Part shown: piece after piece, positions 1 through 9,066 of the stretch
Numbering within the stretch: the first letter of the stretch is position 1
How the letters are laid out: each line of letters starts with the position of its first letter
Assembly: GCA_002336895.1 (NCBI GenBank)
Contig: DDFC01000023.1
Coordinates: 23,582-87,581 of the forward strand
DNA from: Verrucomicrobiaceae bacterium UBA1938
GTDB taxonomy: Bacteria; Verrucomicrobiota; Verrucomicrobiia; Verrucomicrobiales; Verrucomicrobiaceae
Length of the DNA stretch: 64,000 nucleotides
Direction: 5' to 3'
Position numbers and translations under genes: made by a program
The notes under the pieces: generated by a model
Told to the model about the DNA's origin: nothing
Seen by the model: the letters and a program-made list of their open reading frames with translations, nothing else
Database searches by the model: none

Positions 1-856
1 CGCGGCTTTTCACGCGCAGGAACTCAATCGCTTCATCGATGGTCGCGTTGTCAAACTTCACAGTTGGGAAGATGATCTTGTTCATCTTCTCGGTCAGGTA
101 AGCACCCGGGCTGCGGCCGACACCATAGTCAAACGTCACCGACGCACCCTGCACAGGCACTTTTTCTTCCCAGGACTCATCCACCTGCGAGATCATCTTG
201 GCACGCTGATGGTCATACGCTGTCTTGAAATAAGCCTGACGCTTGCGCTCGGCGTTTTCCATTCCGCGGCGTGCGGCGCTGTTGTAGGGATCGGTCCGGA
301 GAACATCCTGATACTGCGTGATAGCATCATCGTATTTTCCGATTTCCACCGAGCTGTTTGCCAGAAGAAGGCCGGCCTGCACTTTGCCCACGTTGGTGAC
401 GTGTTCGGCGGTCAGCGCCGGAGGCCAGCGGTCAGGATCGTCAAGCTGCTTGGAAAATGCAGCCGCAGCCCTGTGGCCCGGCACTGATTTCATGGCTCCA
501 TCCAGCAGTTCCCTTGCAGCCTTGTAGTCACCAGCTTTGGCACGCTCCTGAGCAACTGAAACGCTGCAGTCAGCATACTTGAGCTGAGCCAGATCCAGCC
601 AGTCGCGAGTAAGAGGGGCATTCGGCAGGCTTTCAATCGCAGCCTTGTAAGAACCCAGAGCTCCTTCGTAATCCCCTTCACTGAAAAGCTTGTCACCGCG
701 GTCCATGGCGGTGCGGGCGTCCTCAATGCGGGCGTAGCGACGTGCAATTTCCCGATTCGCCATTCCGGACACAGCACCGTTTTGAGCCATGGTTGGCGCT
801 GCTGTGGACAGGACAAGAAGGGATAGGTTAAAGACCAGACGAGAGTGATGGGTCAT
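1..856 (-). CDS. Secretin of the Amuc_1098/PilQ type, C-terminal part beyond the window
   Basis: Reading from the ATG at 856 towards the left edge gives 285 residues with no stop. Residues 1-24 form a signal peptide ending near TMAQN. Residues about 40-215 are alpha-helical and TPR-like (GDKLFSEGDYEGALGSYKAA; later YDDAITQYQDVLRTDPYNSA). From about residue 255 comes the secretin N-domain motif MNKIIFPTVKFDNATIDEA followed by IEFLRVKSR, where the sequence is cut. Akkermansia Amuc_1098 has the same layout: TPR region, N-domains, then an outer-membrane secretin pore. This is the last visible gene of a minus-strand pilus operon, 105 bp after the previous stop. The pore domain itself is not seen, so the secretin call rests on the N-domain and on synteny. 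Confidence 0.85.
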   Translation of the reverse strand, partial: MTHHSRLVFNLSLLVLSTAAPTMAQNGAVSGMANREIARRYARIEDARTAMDRGDKLFSEGDYEGALGSYKAAIESLPNAPLTRDWLDLAQLKYADCSVSVAQERAKAGDYKAARELLDGAMKSVPGHRAAAAFSKQLDDPDRWPPALTAEHVTNVGKVQAGLLLANSSVEIGKYDDAITQYQDVLRTDPYNSAARRGMENAERKRQAYFKTAYDHQRAKMISQVDESWEEKVPVQGASVTFDYGVGRSPGAYLTEKMNKIIFPTVKFDNATIDEAIEFLRVKSR

Positions 857-961
857 AGGGCAAACTGACAATATTTTGTGGTAAAAAAGGATTACTAACA
901 GATGTGGGCAATCTTTGGCGAGTTATTTCTTTGGCTCGCCAAAAAAAGCAGAGTGGGGTTG

Positions 962-1954
962 CTACTGCTTGATTTCGATGATGTCTTTCGTGGGTTTTCC
1001 ATCAGATCCCAGAGGGGATATGGTGGCTTTGTTTTCTTCCAGCTTGTGAATGTAATAACTCTTGCCCAGACCAGGAAGCTGGAAAGTTCCACCCTCCTTG
1101 ATTCCAGGGATGACATGGCGCTTCTTGTAGTTAAACAGGAACTCGGCTTCGTATTCGGCCAGGTTGACTTCCTTGCCCTGCTCCATTTCAAACTCCTTCT
1201 TGGTGGAGGAATCGTACACCTTCAAAATGTAAATCTGCTGCGGGCCGAGGGTGGGGTTGTCCCGGGTCTCCTGCCTGCTGGAAATAATTTTGAACCGCAG
1301 GGTTCCCTTGTCGAATCCGAACTCCTCATTGAGCGGCTTGAACACACTCGCCTTGGAAGGCACGAGACGCTGCACCTGGTATGTGCCATCGCTCCCACCC
1401 TTCAGCAGGATGATGTAGTCATGACTGATGCGCTTCCCAAGCGAGAGCTTGTCCGTAAACGGAGGCATCGAACTCGCATCCCGAGGATCGGTTTTGGCGT
1501 TGAATTCCTCCAAGTTTGAGAACCCGTCGGCATCGGCGTCCAAAGCCCCGACATTCGGAGAGAAAATATTCGGCAGCTGCGTTTCCGGGGGATTCTTGGT
1601 CGGATCCCCCACCAGAAACACATTGGTCATCGGCTCACGAAGCTTGGGCTCCGGCAGGAGCAGGTCGAAGAGTTTTCCCTCTTTCATCACCAGCAGCACC
1701 GACTTGTTGAGCGGAGCGCCCTTGCCGTTTCTCACCGGAGAAACCCAGAGGTACTTCTTCTTAAATGTCTCAATGGCATTTGCCACCTTTTGCTTGTCAG
1801 GCGCATTGAAGTCATTCCTTGGCGCCGCCTGTGGCAAGGCGATGCTTTCTTCAAAACCTTGCGATTCGAAGATCAAAAACACGGCCACTCCAATGGCGAT
1901 GAGCGCGGAGATGACCAAAATGGTCTTTTCGTAATTTCCCTGTCTGTTCTGCAT
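962..1954 (-). CDS. Amuc_1099-like pilus operon protein
   Basis: 330 residues. A single N-terminal membrane anchor (about residues 10-28, ILVISALIAIGVAVFLIF) leaves the rest in the periplasm. The middle contains LDADADGFSNLEEFNAKTDP, an EF-hand-like or dockerin-like Asp-rich loop that may bind calcium. The C-terminal half is beta-rich and ends in KDIIEIKQ. It lies 36 bp downstream of the Amuc_1100-like gene and upstream of the secretin. This is the position of Amuc_1099 in Akkermansia, which fits a PilP-like linker between inner-membrane complex and secretin. The family name is from synteny and general features; the biochemical role is inferred. Confidence 0.75.
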   Translation of the reverse strand: MQNRQGNYEKTILVISALIAIGVAVFLIFESQGFEESIALPQAAPRNDFNAPDKQKVANAIETFKKKYLWVSPVRNGKGAPLNKSVLLVMKEGKLFDLLLPEPKLREPMTNVFLVGDPTKNPPETQLPNIFSPNVGALDADADGFSNLEEFNAKTDPRDASSMPPFTDKLSLGKRISHDYIILLKGGSDGTYQVQRLVPSKASVFKPLNEEFGFDKGTLRFKIISSRQETRDNPTLGPQQIYILKVYDSSTKKEFEMEQGKEVNLAEYEAEFLFNYKKRHVIPGIKEGGTFQLPGLGKSYYIHKLEENKATISPLGSDGKPTKDIIEIKQ

Positions 1955-1990
1955 GGTGCTGTTAGGCTGCGGATTTTTAGAATTTGAGGA

Positions 1991-2971
1991 TCAACGTCCA
2001 GCAGGAGCTTGAGCCGCCACCCCTTTGGCAGCGTCCAAAAATTTGACCAGATCGATTTCCAGCCTGGCCTTCAGGAGTTCGTTGCCGAAAACAGGCACGG
2101 TATCCACTTCAGCAGGATCTGGCGGCCTGATCTCATCCGACGCACCTTCATCCTTCTTCGCCGAGACCTGCTGCACCTGCCCGCCACCTGCCGCCCCAGC
2201 GACAGGAAGCCTGATTTCCGAACGCAACGGCCCGTCCTGCCGCTGGTTTTCGATACGCAGCAGACGCACGCTGGTGAAGTACTGCATCTCTGTGGTGGCA
2301 AGACGGCTGATCAGAAGCTGCAGTGCACCTTGATCCAGAGTCAGGATCAGGGAAATCTGCCTCTTTTCCAGAATTTCCGCCGGCCCCTGAGCCATGCGGG
2401 CGTTGGCCTGCGCCGTGCTGCCGGCAGCCTTGAGCTCCACTGCGAGCTTGGAGCGCTCAAGCAGGTCAAGCGCCTGCACATTGCACTTCAGCAGCATCTT
2501 CACCAGCTCATCCATGGCATCGAGGTAGCCGGAGAGTTCGGTGGCAGCGGCAGCGGAAGTCGGGAGGCTCCCAGTATATTCATCAAAGCCAAAGGCGAAT
2601 TCAGCTGGAAGCTGCATTTTCGACTGCGCAGCCGTGCGGATTTCGGAGATTTTGGCTTTGAGCTTGGCCTGGAATTCGATGTCTTTGAGCGGCTCCACCT
2701 TGGGCTGCAGAATCAGAAGGGTGGCCCCCAGTTTGTTCACGTCCGCAGCATACTCATCGACCATCTGCTTCTTGGCCTGCAGATTGGCCTCGGTAGGCGC
2801 CAGCCGCGCCCCCTTCAGGGCGGCCATCTGATTGCCCAGGCCTATGTAAGCCTCCTTTCTCTCGTCGTACGAGCTCCAGGAGTCATAAAGCAGGTAGCCG
2901 AGAGCCAGCGAGCCTGCGAGACTGACGCCGAGGATGGCGGCCAGCGGTTTGTTTTCACGTATCCAGTCCAT
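1991..2971 (-). CDS. Amuc_1100-like pilus alignment protein
   Basis: 326 residues beginning MDWIRENKPLAAILGVSLAG, closely resembling the start of Akkermansia Amuc_1100 (W-I-x-x-N-K-P-A-A then a membrane helix). One transmembrane segment (residues about 11-30) is followed by a helical stretch and an alpha/beta region (SLILTLDQGALQLLISRLAT, YFTSVRLLRIENQRQ), then a Pro/Ala-rich linker and a final strand LLKARLEIDLVKFLDAAKG. The fold is expected to be PilN/PilO-like. Amuc_1100 is known as a pilus-associated membrane protein reported to signal through TLR2. Whether this environmental homologue does so is unknown. It starts 6 bp after the PilM-like gene stops, which suggests translational coupling. 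Confidence 0.85.
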   Translation of the reverse strand: MDWIRENKPLAAILGVSLAGSLALGYLLYDSWSSYDERKEAYIGLGNQMAALKGARLAPTEANLQAKKQMVDEYAADVNKLGATLLILQPKVEPLKDIEFQAKLKAKISEIRTAAQSKMQLPAEFAFGFDEYTGSLPTSAAAATELSGYLDAMDELVKMLLKCNVQALDLLERSKLAVELKAAGSTAQANARMAQGPAEILEKRQISLILTLDQGALQLLISRLATTEMQYFTSVRLLRIENQRQDGPLRSEIRLPVAGAAGGGQVQQVSAKKDEGASDEIRPPDPAEVDTVPVFGNELLKARLEIDLVKFLDAAKGVAAQAPAGR

Positions 2972-2977
2972 GGTTCT

Positions 2978-4729
2978 TTATTTAAATTGCAGAGGCTTGC
3001 GAAGGGGCATTTTAATTTCGAAGTCGTAGGCATAGCGTGCTTCATCCACGCCGCTGTCCACCTTCACATATTTGTCACGCTTGCTTTCAAAGTCCGGCAT
3101 TTCGAAGGAATCCATCTTGGCCAGCTTGGCGGCGAAATCATAGACCACTTTCTGCTCACCCTCGTTGTTCTTGCGGTACAATCCGCGCAGACGCAGGGAA
3201 TACACAGGCGCTGCCTGTGCACCAGGCTTGCTGTTGCTCGTGGTCGAGCTCCCGCTTTCATCCTCCCCGCCCCAGAGCGGAGCCGTCACGGGCTTGTCAT
3301 CCTTCAAAACCTCCACGACCGGCAGCCAGATGAGATCATTGTCAAACTGCTGGTTCAGGTCATTGAGGATACGCACCCACCAGGAGCGGTCCGTCACAGC
3401 CTGCTCCAGCTGCGCACTGCGTCCTCTCAGCTCCTCCTGCCGTGCATCCAGCTGACGGATCCCCTCGGAAAGCGTGTTCAGCTTGGCATACTCTTCACTC
3501 AGGGCGGCAGTGCGGGTTTTGACAACTGATTCGGCGCTGTTGAACCAGTGAATGGATGCCCCGAGCGCCCCCATGACGCACAACCCGGCCAGAATCAATG
3601 CTGGCGCGCGGCGGGCAGAATCGCGAGCTGATGCAAGAGCGTCTGGCACGAGCTCGATCTCGCATGGGCAGCTGCCCATGCCACGCAAGGCCAGACCGAC
3701 AAGCTCTCCGAGCGCCGGCGCGTCAATCTGCGCAGCCTCGGCGCTGACGCCGCGATCCGTCTGGACACCACGCAGGCCGTTGAAGACCTCCACTGGCAGC
3801 TTCAGCTTTTCGGTGAAAAATTCCGCCACATAGCCCGTGGAAGAGCCGCCGCCCGCGAGAAAGACGCGTTTCGGCGCGCTGCCACCCTGCTGGCTGCGGT
3901 AGAAGGTGATGGTCCGCATGATTTCAGCGTGCAGCCGGGTCATCGAATTGCGCATGACCTTGGACATGGCATTGACCCCTTCGTCCGGGTGATCTTCCAC
4001 CGCCCCTCCGAGGGCCACAAAGCCCTGGGAGCGCTTCTGCTGCTCGGCATCGGCAAACGAAATGCCAAATTCCTTGGCGATGGCATTGGTGACTGCCGCT
4101 CCGCCAACGAGCAGATTGCGAGTAAAGAAGCGGTCCCCCTCGATAAATACGAGGTTGGTTGAGCGGGCGCCCATGTCCACCACAAGCACAGGTTCATCGA
4201 CGTCCGGATAGCTGTAGCGGAATGCATTGTAGAGAGCCAGCGGCCCCACGTCCATCCCCACCACCTTGACACCGCCTTCAGCCACCTCCTGATGCATCTC
4301 ATTGAGGGGCTCGCGCTTCATCGCGGCCAGCACCACCTCCACTTCTCCGACATCGGAGTTGGAGACCACTTCATAGTCCCAGGAGACTTCATCCAGCTGC
4401 CACGGCACATTCTGCCGGGCCTCAAATTCCACGATTTGCGCGAGCTTGTCCTTGGAAACAGGAGGCAGCTTGACAAAGCGGCTGAAAACCGGATGCCCGG
4501 GAACGGAGCACCACGCCTTCTGCCCTTTGATTTTCAGCTTGCTGGAAAGCTCCTGGAGAGCAGCCTTCATCTGAGACAGACGGCTGACATCAACCGATGG
4601 ATCTCCATCAAGCTCGATGATTTCGTATCTTTTGAGGATTAAATCCCCACCTGGCGTCTTGCCGAAAACCGCTCCACTGACGCGTTGGGAGCCAAGACTG
4701 ACGACTGCGATGCTATTTGGGTCTGCCAT
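2978..4729 (-). CDS. pilM: PilM-PilN-type fusion, Amuc_1101-like pilus assembly ATPase-fold protein
   Basis: 583 residues. Residues 1 to about 340 have the actin/FtsA-like PilM fold: SIAVVSLGSQRVSGAVFG as first phosphate loop, LVVDMGARSTNLVFIEG (about 182-198) as second, and VFLAGGGSSTGYVAEFF (about 289-305) as nucleotide-binding loop. A membrane helix at about 375-396 and a coiled coil (about 400-450) follow, then a periplasmic alpha/beta domain of PilN type (WVRILNDLNQQFDNDLIWLP, later YAYDFEIKMPLRKPLQFK). Canonical PilM is about 350 residues and fully cytoplasmic, so this protein joins the PilM and PilN roles in one chain. It sits between the Amuc_1102-like and Amuc_1100-like genes, as in Akkermansia. 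Confidence 0.9.
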   Translation of the reverse strand: MADPNSIAVVSLGSQRVSGAVFGKTPGGDLILKRYEIIELDGDPSVDVSRLSQMKAALQELSSKLKIKGQKAWCSVPGHPVFSRFVKLPPVSKDKLAQIVEFEARQNVPWQLDEVSWDYEVVSNSDVGEVEVVLAAMKREPLNEMHQEVAEGGVKVVGMDVGPLALYNAFRYSYPDVDEPVLVVDMGARSTNLVFIEGDRFFTRNLLVGGAAVTNAIAKEFGISFADAEQQKRSQGFVALGGAVEDHPDEGVNAMSKVMRNSMTRLHAEIMRTITFYRSQQGGSAPKRVFLAGGGSSTGYVAEFFTEKLKLPVEVFNGLRGVQTDRGVSAEAAQIDAPALGELVGLALRGMGSCPCEIELVPDALASARDSARRAPALILAGLCVMGALGASIHWFNSAESVVKTRTAALSEEYAKLNTLSEGIRQLDARQEELRGRSAQLEQAVTDRSWWVRILNDLNQQFDNDLIWLPVVEVLKDDKPVTAPLWGGEDESGSSTTSNSKPGAQAAPVYSLRLRGLYRKNNEGEQKVVYDFAAKLAKMDSFEMPDFESKRDKYVKVDSGVDEARYAYDFEIKMPLRKPLQFK

Positions 4730-4779
4730 GCTAAAATAGGGGGAAATTGCTGGTCAACGGAGCTGATGGTGGGCAGTGC

Positions 4780-5409
4780 TTACTTGGCTCTGACGGGCAC
4801 GTCGTAATCGCCAAAAGCAAAGGCAAAGGGAGTCTGGTTTTTATTGAGGAGCATGCCCGTAAGCAATGCGAATGCATCCTTGTTTTCCCACCAAGGCTTG
4901 TTGCCAACGCTCGACTTGGCGGCGATCACCTTGCCATCCACCACAAATTCCACACCCCACCCCTGGATGTCAGAGGAAGCAGTCGTCGTATCCTTGAGGA
5001 AAATGGACTTCATGGTCGCGGGCGAGATGTAGGCCAGCGCGTGGCAGGGCTGGTCTGCCGGGATTTCCACCAAGTCCAGCGTGCCTGTGAGCACCTCACG
5101 CTTCGGAGGAGTCTCCTTGTTCATATGCTGCAGCGCCACATAGAGATTCAACTGAATGCCAGCCAGAGACCCCTTGCGGCCACCCGCATCCTCGGGGAGC
5201 TTGATGTCAAATTCCACATCCAGCTCGATCCAGTTTTTCGGCTCCCAGCGCTTCATCTTGATGTTGCTGACGCTGTACTGAGGTGTCGGCTGCTCCTCCA
5301 CGGTCACATTCTTGATTCTGAGCTTGACTTTGTCAGCGCCACTTGAGGTTTGCGCATGCGCGGCACAGGCGAACAAAAGAGAAGCAAGGATCAAACTGAA
5401 GGATTTCAT
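4780..5409 (-). CDS. Amuc_1102-like periplasmic protein, first gene of pilus operon
   Basis: 209 residues from the ATG at 5409. An in-frame TTG 45 bp upstream would place extra residues before the signal peptide and is less likely. The signal peptide MKSFSLILASLLFACAAHAQ is followed by a mature beta-rich domain (VKLRIKNVTVEEQPTPQYSV, NWIELDVEFDIKLPEDA, LVEIPADQPCHALAYISPAT). No catalytic motif is seen. Position and architecture match Amuc_1102, a small beta-sandwich protein of the Akkermansia pilus locus. It is 50 bp upstream of the PilM-like gene and is the promoter-proximal gene. Its function is not known beyond pilus association. Confidence 0.75.
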   Translation of the reverse strand: MKSFSLILASLLFACAAHAQTSSGADKVKLRIKNVTVEEQPTPQYSVSNIKMKRWEPKNWIELDVEFDIKLPEDAGGRKGSLAGIQLNLYVALQHMNKETPPKREVLTGTLDLVEIPADQPCHALAYISPATMKSIFLKDTTTASSDIQGWGVEFVVDGKVIAAKSSVGNKPWWENKDAFALLTGMLLNKNQTPFAFAFGDYDVPVRAK

Positions 5410-5654
5410 GGCTGGGGTCTGGTGGTTCCGGGAATTTAAAAGTTTTATCAGCAAAACACCCTGCGCATCAAGCAGTGATTCGCAGAAAGTCGCGAAAATG
5501 CCCTGCCACAGCGCGAATTTGCCTCGCCAAAGGCTGCAACAGTCTCTTTTTGTGTTTCATCGAGCAGGAATTGAGCAGGCGGAGACACGCCCAGTCTGAG
5601 ATTGCACACTCACGCAAGCACAAGACCGGTGGAGATTTCCGAATTATCTGGTTC

Positions 5655-5684
5655 TTGTGCTGGCTGGTCCCCGGAGCCTAAAAT
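5655..5684 (+). promoter_or_regulatory. Candidate sigma70-type promoter for the sugar-binding lipoprotein
   Basis: TTGTGC and TAAAAT are separated by 18 bp, and the second hexamer lies 10 bp before the ATG at 5695. The match is by eye; no transcription start is known. Confidence 0.4.
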
Positions 5685-5694
5685 ACCATCCATC

Positions 5695-6819
5695 ATGCCC
5701 CCACCCACTCCACGAACCGCAGCCGTCTGCTTCAGCGCCCTGACCTTGTTCTTGACTGCCTGCGGTCCGTCAGATCCCCCCGCTGCAAAAACCGACTCCG
5801 ACTCCAGCTCCGGCAAACAAGCCGCTTCACAGCCGGCACAGCCGCCTGCGGCTGCGCCCACACCTGCGGCACTCCTGGCGGCCAGCGGTCTCGCAGCCAA
5901 GGACGAACGCGCGCAGATTCATCTCCTGCTCCCAGACACCCGCATCGCCATGCAGGCATTTCAGCGCGACGGCCTGAACATGCTCATCAGCAGACGACAG
6001 GGCTACCAGCTCACCACCAGCGACGCCGAAGGCAGCAGCGCCCGGCAGGCGGAGCAGTTCCGCAAGTCCATCGCCGCAAAACCCGCCGTCATCATCATCA
6101 GCCCCATTGATCCCGCTTCTCTGGCGGCACTGATCGTCGAGGCAAAAACCCAGGGCATCATCGTCATCGGCCTTGATAAACGCATGCTCAATGAGGGCTG
6201 TGCCAGCATCGTTTACTCAGACCAGCGCCTCGTGGGACGTCTGGCCGCAGAAGCCGTCGTCGATGCACTGAAACGCAAGGCTGCAGAGGAAAGCCGCACA
6301 GACGTCACCGGACGCGTCGTCCAGCTCCGTGGCGCCGCCGATGACCATGCCTCCAACGAGATGGCCGAAGGCTTCAGCGAGGGGCTGCGCTCGCAGCCTG
6401 GCATCATCATCGTGCACGACGCTCCCGCAGACTGGAACACAGACAAGGCCTCTCAGCGCACTGCAGACGCCCTCAAGCTCCAGCAAAATTTTGACGCCAT
6501 CTACGCTCACAGCGATGCCATCGCCCTCGGCGCAGCCAAGGCCGCTGAAGCCGCAGGCCAGCGCGAAAATGTTTTCATCATTGGCACAGACGGCCTGTCA
6601 GGCCAGAAGCGCGGCCTTGAATCCATCCGTGACGGAGAAATAGACGCCAGCGTCGTTCAGCCGGCACTGGTGGACCTCGCGCTGCAGATCGTCGCCAAGC
6701 TGCGCACGGACAAAGCCTTCAAGCCGCAGCCCTCCTACGAGATCCAGCCCATGGTCATTCTCCCCAAGAATGTGGAGCAGTGCCTGCGCACAGGCACCTA
6801 CAAGCTGCCGCAGCTGTAG
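5695..6819 (+). CDS. Ribose/sugar-type periplasmic substrate-binding lipoprotein
   Basis: 374 residues from the ATG at 5695. The N-terminus is a lipoprotein signal with lipobox FLTAC, then an Ala/Pro/Gln-rich linker. The rest is a periplasmic-binding protein of the RbsB/LacI-like fold (about residues 75-360): ARQAEQFRKSIAAKPAVIII, TQGIIVIGLDKRM, FDAIYAHSDAIALGAAKAAE and FIIGTDGLSGQKRGLESIRD are typical segments. Such proteins bind a sugar for an ABC importer or a sensor. No permease or ATPase gene lies next to it, so the partner must be elsewhere or the protein acts as a sensor. The substrate cannot be told from sequence. Confidence 0.85.
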   Translation: MPPPTPRTAAVCFSALTLFLTACGPSDPPAAKTDSDSSSGKQAASQPAQPPAAAPTPAALLAASGLAAKDERAQIHLLLPDTRIAMQAFQRDGLNMLISRRQGYQLTTSDAEGSSARQAEQFRKSIAAKPAVIIISPIDPASLAALIVEAKTQGIIVIGLDKRMLNEGCASIVYSDQRLVGRLAAEAVVDALKRKAAEESRTDVTGRVVQLRGAADDHASNEMAEGFSEGLRSQPGIIIVHDAPADWNTDKASQRTADALKLQQNFDAIYAHSDAIALGAAKAAEAAGQRENVFIIGTDGLSGQKRGLESIRDGEIDASVVQPALVDLALQIVAKLRTDKAFKPQPSYEIQPMVILPKNVEQCLRTGTYKLPQL

Positions 6820-6988
6820 CTCTCGCGATTTCCTGCACCTTTTCGCCCGGCATCATCTTTCACCCGCCCTCTCGATGCGCAAAAAACGCCCATCGCCAGC
6901 CGTTCACGATCAAATATCGCCCACCACTCCACTCCTCCCGCCTCCCATGATTGCCGCCCCCAGCCGCCTTCGTAGCCATTACTCTGAC

Positions 6989-7741
6989 ATGCTGCGCCCA
7001 CTCGCCGCCACCGCGCTCTTCCTCCTCTTCGCCCTCGCCGACGTGCGGGCGCAGGATGCTGCGGCTCCGCAACCAAATGCCAAGGCCCAGTTGGAGGAGG
7101 CTCAAAAGCTCGTCAAGCAGGTCTCCCCCGGCGTCTTTGATCTCAATGGCATCCAGATCACCGCCGCCACACGCGAGCTCCGCATCCCCTGCTCCATCCT
7201 GCATCAAAAGCTCCCCATCGAGTACGCCCTCTGCCACGAGGCCGGCGAAAAAGTGCACGAGACCATCCTCGAGACCAAAGTCCGCCCCATCCAGATCCAG
7301 CTCGCCCTTCTTCTCGCCAATTACCAACCCGGCACCCTCGGCATTCTGGAAAAGCTCGACCCCAAAGAGGAGCGTCCCTACAAGGCCAAAGACACCGAGC
7401 CCAAAACCCCCGGAGCCAACCGCCTCGCCATCCACGTCGAATGGAAGGACGCGGACAAAACCCAAAAAGTCCCCCTCTCCGACTTCATCCAGGACATCGA
7501 AAAACGCAAAACCCCCGACGACCTCGACACCTGGATCTTCAACGGCTCCTTCATCGATGAAGGCGGTTTCGCCGCTGAGCAGACCGGCTCCGTCATCTCC
7601 ACCTACGTGGACCGCGGCGCCATCATCAACTCCGCCGCCAAAGGCAACCAGCGCGACGACCTCTGGATCAGCATGCCGTCAAACATTCCCGCAGAGGAGA
7701 CCAAGGTCACCCTCATCATCACCCCTGCCGCCGCCAAATAA
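6989..7741 (+). CDS. YdjY-domain secreted protein
   Basis: 250 residues from the ATG at 6989, chosen because it begins a signal peptide (MLRPLAATALFLLFALADVRAQ). The mature part opens with VFDLNGIQITAATRELRIPC and LPIEYALCHEAGEKVHETIL, then VRPIQIQLALLLANYQPGTL. This is the pattern of the YdjY domain, a small beta-rich domain common in Planctomycetes and Verrucomicrobia with no established activity. It is followed after 24 bp by the squalene-cyclase-like gene, with which YdjY genes are often paired. The two are probably co-transcribed. Confidence 0.7.
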   Translation: MLRPLAATALFLLFALADVRAQDAAAPQPNAKAQLEEAQKLVKQVSPGVFDLNGIQITAATRELRIPCSILHQKLPIEYALCHEAGEKVHETILETKVRPIQIQLALLLANYQPGTLGILEKLDPKEERPYKAKDTEPKTPGANRLAIHVEWKDADKTQKVPLSDFIQDIEKRKTPDDLDTWIFNGSFIDEGGFAAEQTGSVISTYVDRGAIINSAAKGNQRDDLWISMPSNIPAEETKVTLIITPAAAK

Positions 7742-7765
7742 CCCTTTTCAACCACCCTCGTTACC

Positions 7766-8929
7766 ATGAAAATCCCAACCCTCCTCCTCACCCTGGCGCT
7801 CGGCACCACCGCCGCCTTTCCGCAGGCTGCCACACAGCCTGCACGCAATGAATCCCTCAAGCAGGAGCTCCGCCTCAGCGTCGAGCGCGGCCTCAATTTC
7901 CTCCGCACCAAGCAGAACACCACCACCGGCCAGTGGGGCGAAGCCGAGCCCGTCGCCATGACCGCCCTCGGCATCATCGGCTTCATGCTCGACCCCAACC
8001 GCAAGCCCGGCGATCCCGTGCCTGCCGAGGTGGAAAAAGCCACCAAGTACCTCATCAGCCAGGCACGCCCGGATGGCGGCATCTTCACCAAGGCCCGTGG
8101 CAACTACAACACCGCCGTCGCCCTCACCGCACTCCTTCTCAACAACAAGCCTGAGAACGAAGAGGTCATGCTCAAGGCCCGCCGCTACCTCGTCCGCTGC
8201 CAGGTGGACCTCGATGAAAAAGGCAAGCAGGACAACCCGCTCGACGGTGGCATCGGCTACGGAGACGAAAAAGGCATGCATGCCGACATGTCCAACCTCA
8301 CCTTCGGCCTCGAAGCCCTCTACTACTCCCAGTCCCTCCTCGCAGACAAAGGAGACGCCGCCAAAAACGAGCCCCAGCTCAATGTCGCCGCCGCCATCGA
8401 CTTTATCCAGCGCTGCCAGAACCGCCCCGAAAGCAACAAATCGAGCTGGGTCAGCAAAGACCCCGACGACGCAGGCGGCTTCATCTACAACCCCTCCGAA
8501 ACCCGCGGTGCCAAGGTCACCAATCCTGACGGCTCCGTCGCCCTCCGCAGCTACGGCAGCATCAGCTACGCCGGTCTTCTCAGCTTCATCTACGCCGGTG
8601 TGGACAAAGACGACCCCCGTGTCAAAGCCGTCATCGAATGGCTGCAAAACCACTACAACCCCGATGAAAACCCCGGCCTCGGCGCCGCCGGCCTCTACTA
8701 CTACTACCAGACCATGAGCAAGGCCCTCAGCATCGCCAAGATCGACTTCATCAAAACCAAGGACGGCAAGCTCATCGACTGGCGCAAAGACATCACCGAA
8801 AAACTCCTCAGCCTCCAGAAAGGCGACGGCTCCTGGTCCAACGCCGAAGGCCGCTGGATGGAATCCGACCCCGTCCTCACCACCACCTACATCCTCATGG
8901 CCCTCGGCCGCATCCACCAGACGCTGTAA
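7766..8929 (+). CDS. Prenyltransferase/squalene-oxidase repeat protein (terpenoid cyclase-like fold)
   Basis: 387 residues. A signal peptide (MKIPTLLLTLALGTTAAFPQ) is followed by repeated alpha-alpha units with Gly-Trp or Gly-Gly turns: FLRTKQNTTTGQWGEAEPVA, YLISQARPDGGIFTKARGNY, NTAVALTALLLNN, YGSISYAGLLSFIYAG and LLSLQKGDGSWSNAEGRWME. This is the alpha6/alpha6 barrel pattern of squalene cyclase and prenyltransferase repeats. The acidic DxDD motif of true squalene-hopene cyclases is not seen and the protein is exported, so it is more likely a binding or scaffold barrel than a hopanoid synthase. The gene ends just before a strong intrinsic terminator. Confidence 0.75.
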   Translation: MKIPTLLLTLALGTTAAFPQAATQPARNESLKQELRLSVERGLNFLRTKQNTTTGQWGEAEPVAMTALGIIGFMLDPNRKPGDPVPAEVEKATKYLISQARPDGGIFTKARGNYNTAVALTALLLNNKPENEEVMLKARRYLVRCQVDLDEKGKQDNPLDGGIGYGDEKGMHADMSNLTFGLEALYYSQSLLADKGDAAKNEPQLNVAAAIDFIQRCQNRPESNKSSWVSKDPDDAGGFIYNPSETRGAKVTNPDGSVALRSYGSISYAGLLSFIYAGVDKDDPRVKAVIEWLQNHYNPDENPGLGAAGLYYYYQTMSKALSIAKIDFIKTKDGKLIDWRKDITEKLLSLQKGDGSWSNAEGRWMESDPVLTTTYILMALGRIHQTL

Positions 8930-8971
8930 AAAGCTGCCCAGTTGCTCCGCAGCGGGCCTCGAAGAAATTCA

Positions 8972-9066
8972 CTCAGCCGCCAGGCAGCCCATCAGTGGCA
9001 GCCCGGCGGCTTTTTCTTACCCACGCTTGCAGGATCTTTGGACATCTTTCTCGACACCCCGCCCCG
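8972..9066 (+). repeat. Duplicated intergenic segment, copy 1 (terminator plus -35 region)
   Basis: About 94 bp, from CTCAGCCGCCAGGCAGCCC to the run of C after TCGACAC, recur almost unchanged at 12265-12358. Each copy sits immediately upstream of one of two large paralogous genes, so the duplicated unit included the upstream region. Copy 1 differs from copy 2 at only a few positions. Confidence 0.9.
8975..9015 (+). terminator. Intrinsic terminator after the cyclase-fold gene
   Basis: The stem AGCCGCC (8975-8981) pairs with GGCGGCT (9005-9011), continues inward as GGC/GCC across an A-C mismatch, and is followed by five T. Confidence 0.8.
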
